In this document: in pieces, positions 26,350 to 34,906 of the stretch
Layout of the letters: every line of letters begins with the position of its first letter
How positions within the stretch are numbered: position 1 is the first letter of the stretch
From: GCA-002733465 sp039969155
GTDB lineage: Bacteria; Pseudomonadota; Gammaproteobacteria; Enterobacterales; Kangiellaceae
Length of the DNA: 64,000 bases
Direction: 5' to 3'
NCBI GenBank assembly: GCA_039969155.1
Contig: JBDVOJ010000032.1
Span: 62,001-126,000 of the forward strand
Notes under the pieces: model-generated
Database searches by the model: none
What the model saw: only the letters and a program-made list of their open reading frames with translations
Told to the model about the DNA's origin: nothing
Made by a program: the position numbers and the translations under genes

Positions 26350-27513
26350 ATGCTAAAAATTCAATTCAAAGATCGCAGAAAGCCGGCCATGTGGCTTGTT
26401 GATTCGACTATAAAACTTGGTAGTGATGCTAAGTGCGATATTGTGGTTGACGATCCTGATGCAGAAGCAGTTCATTGCGAATTAGAGATTGAGCAGTCAG
26501 AAGTTACTCTAAATAATTTGAGTAGAAATAAGAGCATTCTAATTAATGGATTTCCAATATCTGATAGTCAAAAGCTAGTCGCTGGGGATCTGCTTAAAAT
26601 CGGAGAGTCAGAATTAGAAATAATCGATCCGCTACAAGAACTTAATCAACCGCGCGCAACTGTTAAAGCGAGCAAAACGGTGATTCGACCAACAATCTCT
26701 CCGTGGTTGTTAAAAGCCAACTCGGCACCGCTTTCTGGTCAGTTTTTTCAGATTAATCAAGCCTCAACTATCGGAAGAGATGAAAAGGCAGACATAATGG
26801 TTCCGCTGAGTTTTGTTTCTCGCACCCACGCTAATCTGATTATTAAGCAAGACAAACTTTTTATAGAAGATGCCAACTCATCTAACGGCACCTTTGTTAA
26901 TGACGAGCGAATTAAATCTTGCGAGTTGCAAAACAATGACGTGATTCGACTCGATGAGTTTTCATTTACCGTGATAGGCCCAGAAGTAAAAACTCAGTCG
27001 AAACCTAGAACGGTTGTCAAAGATAAAGTACCTAAACAGAAACGCTCTTCGAAAAGAAATACCCAAAGCCAAAGCCGGCCAGCTATGGCGACCGAGAAAG
27101 TATTCTTACATGACATTGATAAAACTTCGACCGGAAAGGTGTATGAGATTGTCTGTCAGAATAATCATTTGAGCAAAATGCTTGGGCACCATTTATCGAC
27201 TAGCGAAACCAGTGTTTCGGCACGACATGTTCACCTAAACGAAACGGATCTAGGTTGGGAGGTCATTAATAATGGTGCAGCTGATGGCTTACTGATTAAT
27301 AACAAAATGCAGATTCGGGCGATTTTACAAGACGGTGACGAAATTATTGTTGGCGGAACAAAACTGAAATTTCAGTCTCAAGGGGACATACCCAAGAATT
27401 ACTTTGTCCCAAAACGCGGAACAAGCCGTTTTCCATTCAAGTGGTTTTTGACGGCTCTAGTGGTTGCAGCGGTCGCTGCTTGGGGTTATTTAACCCAGTG
27501 GCAATTTAATTAG
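26350..27513 (+). CDS. Triple-FHA, tail-anchored membrane protein
   Basis: 387 residues with three forkhead-associated modules. FHA1 (22-93) is divergent. FHA2 (138-209) has intact phosphothreonine-binding residues: GR at 142-143, SRTH at 157-160 and SSNGTFVN at 177-184. FHA3 (277-343) has SARHVHL and NNGAADGLLINN. A basic linker (KQKRSSKRNTQSQSR) joins 2 and 3. A single membrane helix at 365-383 ends the protein, so the FHA modules face the cytoplasm. It converges with a Ser/Thr kinase gene that is also tail-anchored; its phosphorylated targets or the kinase itself are the probable ligands. Confidence 0.88.
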   Translation: MLKIQFKDRRKPAMWLVDSTIKLGSDAKCDIVVDDPDAEAVHCELEIEQSEVTLNNLSRNKSILINGFPISDSQKLVAGDLLKIGESELEIIDPLQELNQPRATVKASKTVIRPTISPWLLKANSAPLSGQFFQINQASTIGRDEKADIMVPLSFVSRTHANLIIKQDKLFIEDANSSNGTFVNDERIKSCELQNNDVIRLDEFSFTVIGPEVKTQSKPRTVVKDKVPKQKRSSKRNTQSQSRPAMATEKVFLHDIDKTSTGKVYEIVCQNNHLSKMLGHHLSTSETSVSARHVHLNETDLGWEVINNGAADGLLINNKMQIRAILQDGDEIIVGGTKLKFQSQGDIPKNYFVPKRGTSRFPFKWFLTALVVAAVAAWGYLTQWQFN

Positions 27514-27541
27514 GGTGTTTATTAACTAAATGAGCCATTGC

Positions 27542-29230
27542 CTAGATAAAATCCTTAGCAATTAACCCAATTATCACTAAAATGCTAATCACCAGAGCAA
27601 CAACTAATCCTTTAGAGCTAGTTTGGTTTTCTGGCTTATGTTGACCTCGTTCGACTTGTTTCTTTGGTTTTCTTTGCTCTTTCCGATTTTTGGAAATGCT
27701 CGAATTTTGTGATTTACTCAGACCGCTGCGGGCAATCCTTTGAAGTTCAATCAAAACCTGCTGAGCGGTTGTTGGCCGATTGATTGGGTCAATAGCGATC
27801 ATTTTATCGATTAACCTTTGCAGTCTAAATGACAACTTGCGATTGGTCTTTGGCAAAGGCTCTCCTACCTTTACGCCATATAACATATGATGAAAAATTG
27901 CCCCCATACAATAAATATCATATTGCTCTGAATAGGCTTGTTGACCCGGTGGGTGATAACTCACTTGATTGTCATCGTTAGCTTCGCGCTTTCTAACTTG
28001 TCCAAAGTCAGCCAGTTTTATATTCTGCTTACTATCAAACAAAATATTATCAGGTGATAGATTACTGTGTTGGATATTGTTTTGATGGGCGAAGTGCATA
28101 GCAGCGCTTATTTGGCATGCTTGAGTTAAAAAGTCTTGTTCGCTCATATCTTGCAATAGCAAGTTAGCTAAACTGCCGCCCGGCAAGTATTCGGTGATTA
28201 ATACAAAATGACCTGTGCTTTTAGCCGCCGCATAGATTTGGACGATGTTAGGATGTTTTAGACTGGATAATATTTTGGCTTGTTTGAGACCCGCATTACT
28301 GTCCATCTGTCGCTTGATCACAATGAGCTGTTGGTTGCTCTTCTTTTGAAATAAGTACACGCTTTTTTGCGGAGTCTTACAAAGCACATCAAGTAAGTTA
28401 AATTGAGCGCTGAGGTCTTTGGTCTCTTGTTGCGCTTGCTGTAACTTACTTTTGTTAAGATGGCTACCTTGAGAAATACGCAATAACCAATCTCTAACTT
28501 CTGATAAAGAGTTTGGCCGCATCGCTGGTTCTTCATTAGTACATTGATCCATAAGCGTTATCAAAGGCTTAGGTATTTTGGCCAATTCTTGTTGATTAAT
28601 CGGCTCGCCTTGTGAGTGCTTATAAAATAAGTTCTTCAAAAGCATACCGAAAGAATAGATATCACTAGCGATAGTTGCTTGGGCGTAATTGTTTTCTTGC
28701 TCTGGCGCAATGTATCCTTCCGTGCCTATGACCGAGGTTTCATTTTGTTGGCTTTCCGATTCTGAAAGGGCGATTCCAAAATCCAAAATACGAGCATTAC
28801 CATGCTGGTCAATAATGATGTTAGCCGGCTTTATGTCTCGATGAATGACATTGTTTTTATGCGCATAAGAAAGCCCCTTACAAATTTGAATGGCGATATC
28901 AATTTTTTTGCTAAATGGTAAATCTGCACCACTTATTAATTCGGATAGGTCAATGCCATTAATTTTTTCCATAACAAAATATGGCTGTGAATCTTCGCTG
29001 ATCCCTTTATCAATGACTTGGACTATATTGGGGTGATTTAACTGGGCAATTATTAAAGATTCTCGCTCAAAAAGAGAAAGCGCTTCGTGATGATCGAGCA
29101 AGGTTTTACTTAAAAACTTAATAGCGACCGGCCTATTCAGAGAAATCTGGATAGCATCATAAATTTTGGCCATACCACCCGCTGCTAATTCTCGGCTGAT
29201 GGTATATCCCTGCAATTGTGGTAGCGCCAT
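27542..29230 (-). CDS. Tail-anchored kinase-pseudokinase protein
   Basis: 562 residues. Kinase 1 (about 8-255) is complete: ELAAGGMAKIYD loop, Lys38 in VAIKFL, HRDIKPANIII with catalytic Asp132, DFG 150-152 and APE 175-177. A second kinase fold (about 278-500) keeps Lys306 in VIKRQ, HPNIVQIY and ADFGQV, but HRD is HSN (388-390), so the catalytic Asp is lost and it should be a pseudokinase. A basic linker and a C-terminal helix (541-562, LVVALVISILVIIGLIA) anchor it. It is convergent with the triple-FHA gene (28-base gap), suggesting a phospho-signalling pair. Confidence 0.9.
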   Translation of the reverse strand: MALPQLQGYTISRELAAGGMAKIYDAIQISLNRPVAIKFLSKTLLDHHEALSLFERESLIIAQLNHPNIVQVIDKGISEDSQPYFVMEKINGIDLSELISGADLPFSKKIDIAIQICKGLSYAHKNNVIHRDIKPANIIIDQHGNARILDFGIALSESESQQNETSVIGTEGYIAPEQENNYAQATIASDIYSFGMLLKNLFYKHSQGEPINQQELAKIPKPLITLMDQCTNEEPAMRPNSLSEVRDWLLRISQGSHLNKSKLQQAQQETKDLSAQFNLLDVLCKTPQKSVYLFQKKSNQQLIVIKRQMDSNAGLKQAKILSSLKHPNIVQIYAAAKSTGHFVLITEYLPGGSLANLLLQDMSEQDFLTQACQISAAMHFAHQNNIQHSNLSPDNILFDSKQNIKLADFGQVRKREANDDNQVSYHPPGQQAYSEQYDIYCMGAIFHHMLYGVKVGEPLPKTNRKLSFRLQRLIDKMIAIDPINRPTTAQQVLIELQRIARSGLSKSQNSSISKNRKEQRKPKKQVERGQHKPENQTSSKGLVVALVISILVIIGLIAKDFI

Positions 29231-29378
29231 AAGTATTTGATATATTTATTTTTATAACTGAAATATAAGTTTAGATGTAAATCTCTGATTTTTCATAGAT
29301 TTTAGTTGGAATTGGGGGATTTGACTGTAATACTAGAAACCCAACTGAATGTGTAATGATTGGCTGAGGTTTGACTAA

Positions 29379-29828
29379 ATGAAGAACTTAATAGTTATTT
29401 TTACCATAGTGGCGGTCATTTTGATCGGAGTAGGTTATAGCCTGGTAACTTCGCCAGATTATGCTCAGCAAAAGTTGTTTGCGCAAGCATTAAAAGGATT
29501 TGCCGAGAAAGCTGGAAATTTACAGCGAGAATTTTTAAGTCGTCAGAATCTAGCTGAACAGCAACTATCTATCACTGTAAATTTTGAAGTGTTGCTAGGC
29601 GAACGGGTGAATCAAATCATCAAGGCGGAAGTATTTAGCCAGCGAGTCGTATTGAGGTTTTCTGAGCAGAGTCCTTTGTTTTCGGGGCAATCAGTTATAT
29701 TAGAACCTGTAATAGATAACCAGACTGTTCGCTGGAAGTGTATAAATGGTGATGTTGTGACACGAGTAAGAACAAAGAACTGCCGAACCGGCGTTGGTGA
29801 AACACTTGATTCGATGCTTCAATTATAA
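29379..29828 (+). CDS. Single-pass protein with pilin-like C-terminus, function unknown
   Basis: 149 residues. One N-terminal membrane helix (4-24) without the prepilin G-FTLIE cleavage motif, an amphipathic helix (30-60), then a beta-rich region. The C-terminal VRWKCINGDVVTRVRTKNCR, with Cys121 and Cys135 spaced like the pilin disulfide loop, recalls type IV pilins. I would not call it a pilin without the leader motif. It starts 148 bases from the divergent kinase gene and may belong to the same function. Confidence 0.6.
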   Translation: MKNLIVIFTIVAVILIGVGYSLVTSPDYAQQKLFAQALKGFAEKAGNLQREFLSRQNLAEQQLSITVNFEVLLGERVNQIIKAEVFSQRVVLRFSEQSPLFSGQSVILEPVIDNQTVRWKCINGDVVTRVRTKNCRTGVGETLDSMLQL

Positions 29829-29866
29829 ACATCCTAGTATCAAAACGGCTCGAGCATTGAGAGTGC

Positions 29867-30826
29867 TTATGCTTTCTTGGCGCTGACCTCTGGCAAGAAG
29901 TTTTCAGCTATCATACATCTTGCACTACCACCTCCGACTGATTCAATAGTAGCAATGTTAAAGATGGCAAAGTCGGCGTGCCGCTCGAGTATTTTCTTTT
30001 GTGGATTACTAAATCCCTTAAAAGCGGAATGTGACATTACTAGAACTGGTTGCTGCTGTTGGTCGCATAACTGCAGTACATTACCGCAAAAGCCTTCCGC
30101 CATTTGCTGCTCGCTTATAATAACCACGTCTTCAACGGTATCATACAAGGAATCTAATACTCTCTTTCGATCTTTAGAATGAATAACAGATTCAGTGATA
30201 ACCGCAAAATTCTCTCCACAGCTCATTAGAACATTGGTGTGGTATACCGGCTTACTATTACTTGATAATGTATCAAATGCTATCAGGTCATATTCAAAGA
30301 CTTCGGCAAATCGTTTAAGCGGTTGGGCTAGACACCTTTCGGAAATGGCCGCGAATAATCGGTTACTTGGGTGATGAAATATTAGCGAACCAGTGCCTTC
30401 TAGTATTTGGTCATTTCCAAATTCTTCTCTTAAATCGGTAATTTTCGAAATACCGAAACCACCTGAGTTTAGCGTTTTACTCAAGTTATCTATTTGTACT
30501 TCTTCTTGTCTATTGGCAGTTTTCATCGGATAGATTAATAGCTCGCCATTCGCTCGGGTGGAAAACCAGTTGTTCGGAAAAACCGCGTCTGGGACTCTTT
30601 GTTGTTGTGGTGACTTGTTCAGAATTTGAACTCCAACGCCTTGGCTTTCTAGAGCTAGTACACTTTGTTCAAACTCATGGCAGGCTTGCTGGGTAATTTT
30701 AGAGTGATCTTCTGCCTGCGGTTTGTTTTGAAACTCGTTGTCGACTCCAGTTTGTTCATTAAATCCAAAGTCCGTAGGGTGAACCATCACCACTTGATTG
30801 GTAAGTTGCTTTTGATTTATGGGCAT
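29867..30826 (-). CDS. ctlX: Arginine deiminase-fold hydrolase, CtlX-like
   Basis: 319 residues of the amidinotransferase/deiminase superfamily. PDAVFPNNWFST is the substrate guanidinium loop, EGTGSLIF holds the catalytic Glu, YHTNVLMSCG holds the catalytic His, and SVGGGSARCMIAE carries the nucleophile Cys. This set matches CtlX (citrulline utilisation hydrolase) rather than ArcA. Action on citrulline or a related ureido/guanidino compound is inferred from the family. An apparently long leader with a terminator-like hairpin precedes it on the same strand. Confidence 0.85.
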   Translation of the reverse strand: MPINQKQLTNQVVMVHPTDFGFNEQTGVDNEFQNKPQAEDHSKITQQACHEFEQSVLALESQGVGVQILNKSPQQQRVPDAVFPNNWFSTRANGELLIYPMKTANRQEEVQIDNLSKTLNSGGFGISKITDLREEFGNDQILEGTGSLIFHHPSNRLFAAISERCLAQPLKRFAEVFEYDLIAFDTLSSNSKPVYHTNVLMSCGENFAVITESVIHSKDRKRVLDSLYDTVEDVVIISEQQMAEGFCGNVLQLCDQQQQPVLVMSHSAFKGFSNPQKKILERHADFAIFNIATIESVGGGSARCMIAENFLPEVSAKKA

Positions 30827-30921
30827 CTTTAATTCACTCGAGGTTAGGATTTTACTTGGTAAGGTTTACCAAGTTAGGCCAGTGAGGTTGGTATAATCAG
30901 CTGAAAATCGATAGAAATCAA

Positions 30922-30952
30922 GCAAAAAAAAGGCCTGCAAGTAGCAGGCCTT
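30922..30952 (-). terminator. Rho-independent terminator reading leftward
   Basis: On the minus strand AAGGCCTGC, loop TACTT, GCAGGCCTT, then a run of T to 30923. It stops minus-strand transcripts about 100 bases before the ctlX start, so it either ends a small RNA or attenuates ctlX. Confidence 0.85.
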
Positions 30953-31235
30953 ATTAGCAACTATTATGTGATTCATTTGGACCAAAAGGGGTAGGGAACC
31001 ACTAACTTCACTAAAAAATTCTGTTAGGACAGAAATAAAAACAACACTCAAAGAGGATCCACATGATCCGTAGAAAAGAAAAAACAATAGAATTTTTCTA
31101 ATCTAAAACACGCATTCCGGCGTGTTGAAGTCAAAAGGCGCTAGCGAATTTAACTTCGACCCAATATCAAATTTCAAAAACTCAAAATTGGGGACATATA
31201 CCTGCAATTCACAAAATGAGAAGCAACTGAATATG
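30922..31235 (-). ncRNA. Candidate leader RNA or small RNA upstream of ctlX
   Basis: A transcript of about 310 bases is implied by the promoter at 31242-31269 and the terminator at 30922-30952. On the minus strand it contains a hairpin GAAGTTAAA/TTTGACTTC (one G-U), a second hairpin AACACGC/GCGTGTT (31107-31126) and the terminator stem. No known riboswitch or 6S motif was recognised. Confidence 0.4.
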
Positions 31236-31241
31236 GTGCGT

Positions 31242-31269
31242 ACTATACGCTCAAATTGCGAGGTTTCAA
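31242..31269 (-). promoter_or_regulatory. Sigma-70 promoter reading toward ctlX
   Basis: On the minus strand -35 TTGAAA (31264-31269), 16-bp spacer, -10 TATAGT (31242-31247): five of six matches in each box. Start point near 31235. Confidence 0.6.
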
Positions 31270-31350
31270 ACGATCATTTATAATGGTAACCATTAATAAA
31301 ACTAATGCGAAATTCATACTCATTGCTAAATTTACTTAGAGGTAGTCTCA

Positions 31351-32244
31351 TTGGCTAGAAAGATTCCACCACTTAAAAGCTTGCGTGCCTTTGAAGCTGC
31401 CGGTCGTCATTTGAGTTTTACCAGAGCGGCAGATGAGCTTTTTGTAACCCAAGCGGCTGTGAGCCATCAAATTAAAGCGCTGGAAGATTTCCTTGGAATC
31501 CCCTTGTTCATTAGGCGAAATCGTAAGTTGTTACTTACTGACGAAGGTCAAAACTATTGGCCTAAGATTCGAGATATCTTTGAGAACTTAACAGCTGCGA
31601 CGGAACAATTAAGAACTCAAGTTGCTGGTGGCCCTATTACTGTGAGCGTGATTCCAACTTTTGCGACTGAATGGTTAATTCCGAGATTATCTCGCTTTAA
31701 TGAAACTTATCCGGAAATTGAGGTTCGATTAAAGGCTAGTGATGCTACTGTTGATTTTTTACAAGAAGATGTTGACTTGGCTATTTACTATGAAAGCGGT
31801 TCTTATCCGGGGCTCCATAGTGTCACATTGCTTAATGAGCGACTTACCCCCCTTTGTTCACCGTCATTACTGGAAGGCGAATTACCGCTAAGTTCTCCAG
31901 AAGACCTGAAGCATCATAATTTATTGCATGATTTTAATACCAACGATTGGCGACGTTGGCTTCGATTAGCAGGGGTTAAGGACATAGAGTTAAATCGCGG
32001 GCCAGTTTTTAGCCACTCTAGCATGGTTCAGCAAGCTGCAGTGTTTGGGCAGGGAATTGCGATGGGACATCTAGTCTTATCACAAGCAGAAGTAAAGGCT
32101 GGACGGCTCGTTCAACCTTTTGAGTTAATGATGGAAAGTGATTTATCCTATGACCTAGTATGTCCCATTGAGTCAGCGCAGCGACCCAAAATTAAAGCTT
32201 TTATTGATTGGTTGGTAGAAACAGTACAACAAGAAAACAATTAA
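31351..32244 (+). CDS. LysR-family regulator, GcvA-like
   Basis: 297 residues. The N-terminus reads like GcvA: PLKSLRAFEAAGRHLSFTRA, AADELFVTQAAVSHQIKALE. The C-terminal periplasmic-binding-like sensor shows SVIPTFATEWLIPRLSRF and DLAIYYESG. The start is a TTG with AGAGGTAG upstream, the only start that keeps the conserved N-terminus. GcvA homologues control amino-acid and beta-lactamase genes; the target here is unknown, with ctlX (divergent, 524 bases away) one possibility. Confidence 0.9.
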   Translation: MARKIPPLKSLRAFEAAGRHLSFTRAADELFVTQAAVSHQIKALEDFLGIPLFIRRNRKLLLTDEGQNYWPKIRDIFENLTAATEQLRTQVAGGPITVSVIPTFATEWLIPRLSRFNETYPEIEVRLKASDATVDFLQEDVDLAIYYESGSYPGLHSVTLLNERLTPLCSPSLLEGELPLSSPEDLKHHNLLHDFNTNDWRRWLRLAGVKDIELNRGPVFSHSSMVQQAAVFGQGIAMGHLVLSQAEVKAGRLVQPFELMMESDLSYDLVCPIESAQRPKIKAFIDWLVETVQQENN

Positions 32245-32370
32245 CAATTCTTAGTAAAGCCCTTGTAATAAATTTTAGTCTTTGCTGACTAACTTAGTTA
32301 AAGCCGGCTTATATAGAAGTAACAGAGCTAGCTCTTTATTCTCATTTTTCAAAAAGTAGAGTGACTTCTT

Positions 32371-33063
32371 ATGCGGTTAATTGTAAAAATCTGGAACAAT
32401 AACAAGGGGTTAATCCTTTTTATCTTTTTGATGTTGTTTTTTCGAACTGCAATTGCGGATTGGTACCATGTGCCGTCTGGCTCAATGAAGCCAAATATTT
32501 TAATCGGCGACCGCGTCTGGGTAGATAAGCTTGCTTATGATGTAAAAATTCCTCTGACAGATATTAACCTCAATAGACATAGCGAACCGCAGAGGGGAGA
32601 TGTGATTGTGTTTAACTCGGCGGTTTCCAATGATCGTCTGATTAAACGGGTGATCGCTATTCCTGGTGATACTGTATCAATGCAAGGTAACCAGCTGTTT
32701 ATTAACCATCAGCCACTGGAGTTAAAGTTGGATAGGATGCATCAACCGGCTAGCGATAACACCGAAATTGATCACCTCGTGATTTTAGAAGAACTTGCTC
32801 AAACAATGAACCATGAATCTCCCAGTCGGTATTCTGTTCAGTATAACTCTAACATTGATTATCGTAATTCATTTGGTCCGATCGAGGTTACCTCGGATCA
32901 TTTCTGGGTGATGGGAGATAATCGTGATAACAGTGCGGACTCTCGAGTTATAGGTTTGGTCCCAAGAGCTGAGTTAGTCGGTAAAGCAAAGCGAGTCGTC
33001 GTTTCATTTGACAAGAACAACTACTATCTACCTCGTTCTGGTAGATTCTTGGAAAGGCTTTGA
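32371..33063 (+). CDS. Signal peptidase I, single-helix paralogue
   Basis: 230 residues of the S26 family. Catalytic Ser38 in PSGSMKP and Lys92 in RLIKRVIAIPGD are present, and MGDNRDNSADSR is the box E signature. It has only one N-terminal membrane helix (about 13-29), whereas the housekeeping LepB of E. coli has two and is longer. The insertion around 120-165 is proteobacterial in style. Not in a lepA-rnc context, so it may be a second, specialised signal peptidase. Convergent with ptsO, 10 bases apart. Confidence 0.88.
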   Translation: MRLIVKIWNNNKGLILFIFLMLFFRTAIADWYHVPSGSMKPNILIGDRVWVDKLAYDVKIPLTDINLNRHSEPQRGDVIVFNSAVSNDRLIKRVIAIPGDTVSMQGNQLFINHQPLELKLDRMHQPASDNTEIDHLVILEELAQTMNHESPSRYSVQYNSNIDYRNSFGPIEVTSDHFWVMGDNRDNSADSRVIGLVPRAELVGKAKRVVVSFDKNNYYLPRSGRFLERL

Positions 33064-33073
33064 ACAAAAGAGT

Positions 33074-33358
33074 TTAATCTAGCTCTCCAAAACCGCTTTC
33101 TATTAGTTCAGTTAGAGCTTTGATAGCTAGCGCTGCGTCACTACCGGTGGCGGATATTTCCAAAGTCGATCCCTGTGGTGCGTCAAGTGTGAGAAGTTTT
33201 ATAAGGCTAAGGCTATCGGCAGATTTTGATTGATGAGTAACCGTTATTTGACTTTCGAATTTACTGGAAGTCGATACTATTTGCGCCGCAGCGCGAGCAT
33301 GAACTCCCTTTTTATTGGTGACTAAACAGCTTTTGTTAAGGTCGCCGAGTGATTTCAT
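33074..33358 (-). CDS. ptsO: Nitrogen-PTS phosphocarrier NPr
   Basis: 94 residues of the HPr family. His20 in KKGVHARAAAQ is the phosphorylation site, and SADSLSLIKLLTL is the regulatory-Ser region. It carries phosphate from EI-Ntr to EIIA-Ntr (ptsN, two genes upstream). It is the last gene of the rpoN-hpf-ptsN-rapZ-ptsO block, 2 bases after rapZ. Confidence 0.93.
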   Translation of the reverse strand: MKSLGDLNKSCLVTNKKGVHARAAAQIVSTSSKFESQITVTHQSKSADSLSLIKLLTLDAPQGSTLEISATGSDAALAIKALTELIESGFGELD

Positions 33359-33360
33359 TG

Positions 33361-34212
33361 TTAGCTCGGTTTTAACTCTCGGTGCCTAACTTGTATATCA
33401 TGGAACAGCGGAGAAAATGCCGCGGCTAATTTTTCGACCATAAAAACTGAACGGTGCTGTCCGCCAGTGCATCCAATTGCTACCGTTAGGTAGTTGCGAT
33501 TTCCTTCTTCAAATCGCGGTATCCAGGTATGAAGAAAAGTTTTAAGTTGCCAAAAATACTCTTGTACAGTGGGGGCATCTTCTAGGTAGTCGATGATTGG
33601 CTGATCTTTGCCGTTATAAGGCCTAAGTTGCTCTTCCCAGTATGGATTGGGGAGGCATCGGGCATCAAATACAAAGTCTGCATCAGTTGGCGCGCCGTGT
33701 TTGAAGCCGAAAGATTTAAATAATAGACTGATTTGAGTTTCGTTGTCCCCCATGACCCTATTGACGATAGTCTCGCAGAGTTCATGTGGCGATTTAGTGG
33801 TGGTATCGATAACTAATTGTGCGTAACGAGTGATTGGCTCTAGCCGTTGTTTTTCCACCGCTATTGCTTCCGCGAGTGATAAACCTTCTGCGGTAAGGGG
33901 ATGGCGTCTTCGAGTTTCACTAAATCGCTTTAGTAGTGTGGTATCACTCGCATCAATAAAGATCACTTGGAATTGCTTTCCTTTGCCCTGCAAGTGTTTC
34001 ATGACTTTATCAAATTCTTCATCACTGGCTGGAATGTTTCTAGCGTCAACACCAATCGCCAGTTCAGGGTATTTTTCTTCAGTTTGATTGAGGAGTTCAG
34101 GAATTAGATTGATTGGAATATTATCAACGCAGTAAAAGCCTTGGTCTTCCAATGCTCTAAGTGCCACTGTTTTACCAGACCCTGAGCGGCCACTAAGAAA
34201 TATCCGTTTCAT
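33361..34212 (-). CDS. rapZ: RapZ, RNase adapter/NTPase
   Basis: 283 residues from the ATG at 34212, matching E. coli RapZ in length; an in-frame ATG at 34221 sits too close to the AAAGGAG site. The N-terminal P-loop reads GRSGSGKTVALRALED, followed by FYCVDNIP. The C-terminal half has FVFDARCLPNPYW and VAIGCTGGQHRSVFMVE. In enterobacteria RapZ guides RNase E to GlmZ and controls glucosamine-6-phosphate synthesis; it lies here in its usual block between ptsN and ptsO. Confidence 0.95.
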   Translation of the reverse strand: MKRIFLSGRSGSGKTVALRALEDQGFYCVDNIPINLIPELLNQTEEKYPELAIGVDARNIPASDEEFDKVMKHLQGKGKQFQVIFIDASDTTLLKRFSETRRRHPLTAEGLSLAEAIAVEKQRLEPITRYAQLVIDTTTKSPHELCETIVNRVMGDNETQISLLFKSFGFKHGAPTDADFVFDARCLPNPYWEEQLRPYNGKDQPIIDYLEDAPTVQEYFWQLKTFLHTWIPRFEEGNRNYLTVAIGCTGGQHRSVFMVEKLAAAFSPLFHDIQVRHRELKPS

Positions 34213-34231
34213 TGCTCTCATCTGCTCCTTT

Positions 34232-34696
34232 CTATTTCTCCAATTTCAATGCAGCTTGCTCCAAAATTTCATAAAGAGCTTCGCTACAATGGGCGTTTCT
34301 TATTTGAGATAGGATTCTTGGGTTGGAAAGGATTTCTGCGACTTTTGCTAAGTGTTTAAGATGCTCTGTATGAGCTTCTTCTGGCACCATAATAGCAAAC
34401 ACTATGTCGACAGGCTTTCCATCTCTTGCATCATAATCTATCGGCGTTTCGAGTAAAATAAATACTGATATAATTTGATCGCAGCATTGAACGCGACCGT
34501 GTGGGATAGCAACTCCTTCACCTAACGCGGTTGTACCTAGTTTCTCTCTCGACAATAAGCTTTCGAAAACGTCTTTGGGTTTCGCATTGACTTTTTCAGC
34601 CAATATCTCGCTGACTTTTTCTAGCATTTTCTTTTTACTAGAAATGTTGCCACAAACCAGCGTAGAGTCGGGCGATAAAAGTTCACTGATATTCAT
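34232..34696 (-). CDS. ptsN: EIIA-Ntr, nitrogen PTS regulator
   Basis: 154 residues of the mannitol/fructose EIIA family. His66 in EGVAIPHGRV is the phosphorylation site, and LLSREKLGTTALG is characteristic. It regulates potassium uptake and envelope or nitrogen responses according to its phosphorylation state. It follows hpf after a 210-bp gap that contains a hairpin. Confidence 0.95.
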   Translation of the reverse strand: MNISELLSPDSTLVCGNISSKKKMLEKVSEILAEKVNAKPKDVFESLLSREKLGTTALGEGVAIPHGRVQCCDQIISVFILLETPIDYDARDGKPVDIVFAIMVPEEAHTEHLKHLAKVAEILSNPRILSQIRNAHCSEALYEILEQAALKLEK

Positions 34697-34853
34697 TTAG
34701 GATTATTGAGTTCGCTAATCAACTAAGCTTTAGTTCGCGAGATTTTAACATACCTGTCTATTAACGCACTCTAAAAAGTGTAAAATAAAACAATATTGAG
34801 CTGGAGAAAATGGTAATAATCAATACATAGAGCTTATAACTGGAAAAGTTGGG

Positions 34854-34890
34854 GCGCAAATACCAGAAAGGCTATTCCCGGTACTTGCGC
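34854..34890 (-). other. Hairpin between hpf and ptsN
   Basis: GCGCAAATACC (34854-34864) pairs with GGTACTTGCGC (34880-34890) with one mismatch and a 15-nt loop, 17 bases after the hpf stop. There is no T tract, so it looks more like an RNA-stability or processing element than a terminator. Confidence 0.45.
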
Positions 34891-34906
34891 AACGTCTTTG
34901 GGAGAG

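Larger units (their letters stand above)
30827..31350. other. Long intergenic region upstream of ctlX and the LysR gene
   Basis: 524 bases with no credible protein gene. On the minus strand it holds a good promoter (31242-31269), several hairpins and a strong terminator (30922-30952), listed separately. On the plus strand it must hold the promoter of the LysR-type gene at 31351. Confidence 0.55.

Noticed and set aside
30866..31087. 73-codon ORF with a TTG start upstream of ctlX
   Set aside because: It runs through the strong terminator hairpin and has no good start; treated as leader RNA instead.
31063..31101. 12-codon ORF with a good AAGAGGA site on the plus strand
   Set aside because: Too short to support alone; it lies antisense to the more convincing minus-strand leader, and no target gene follows closely.
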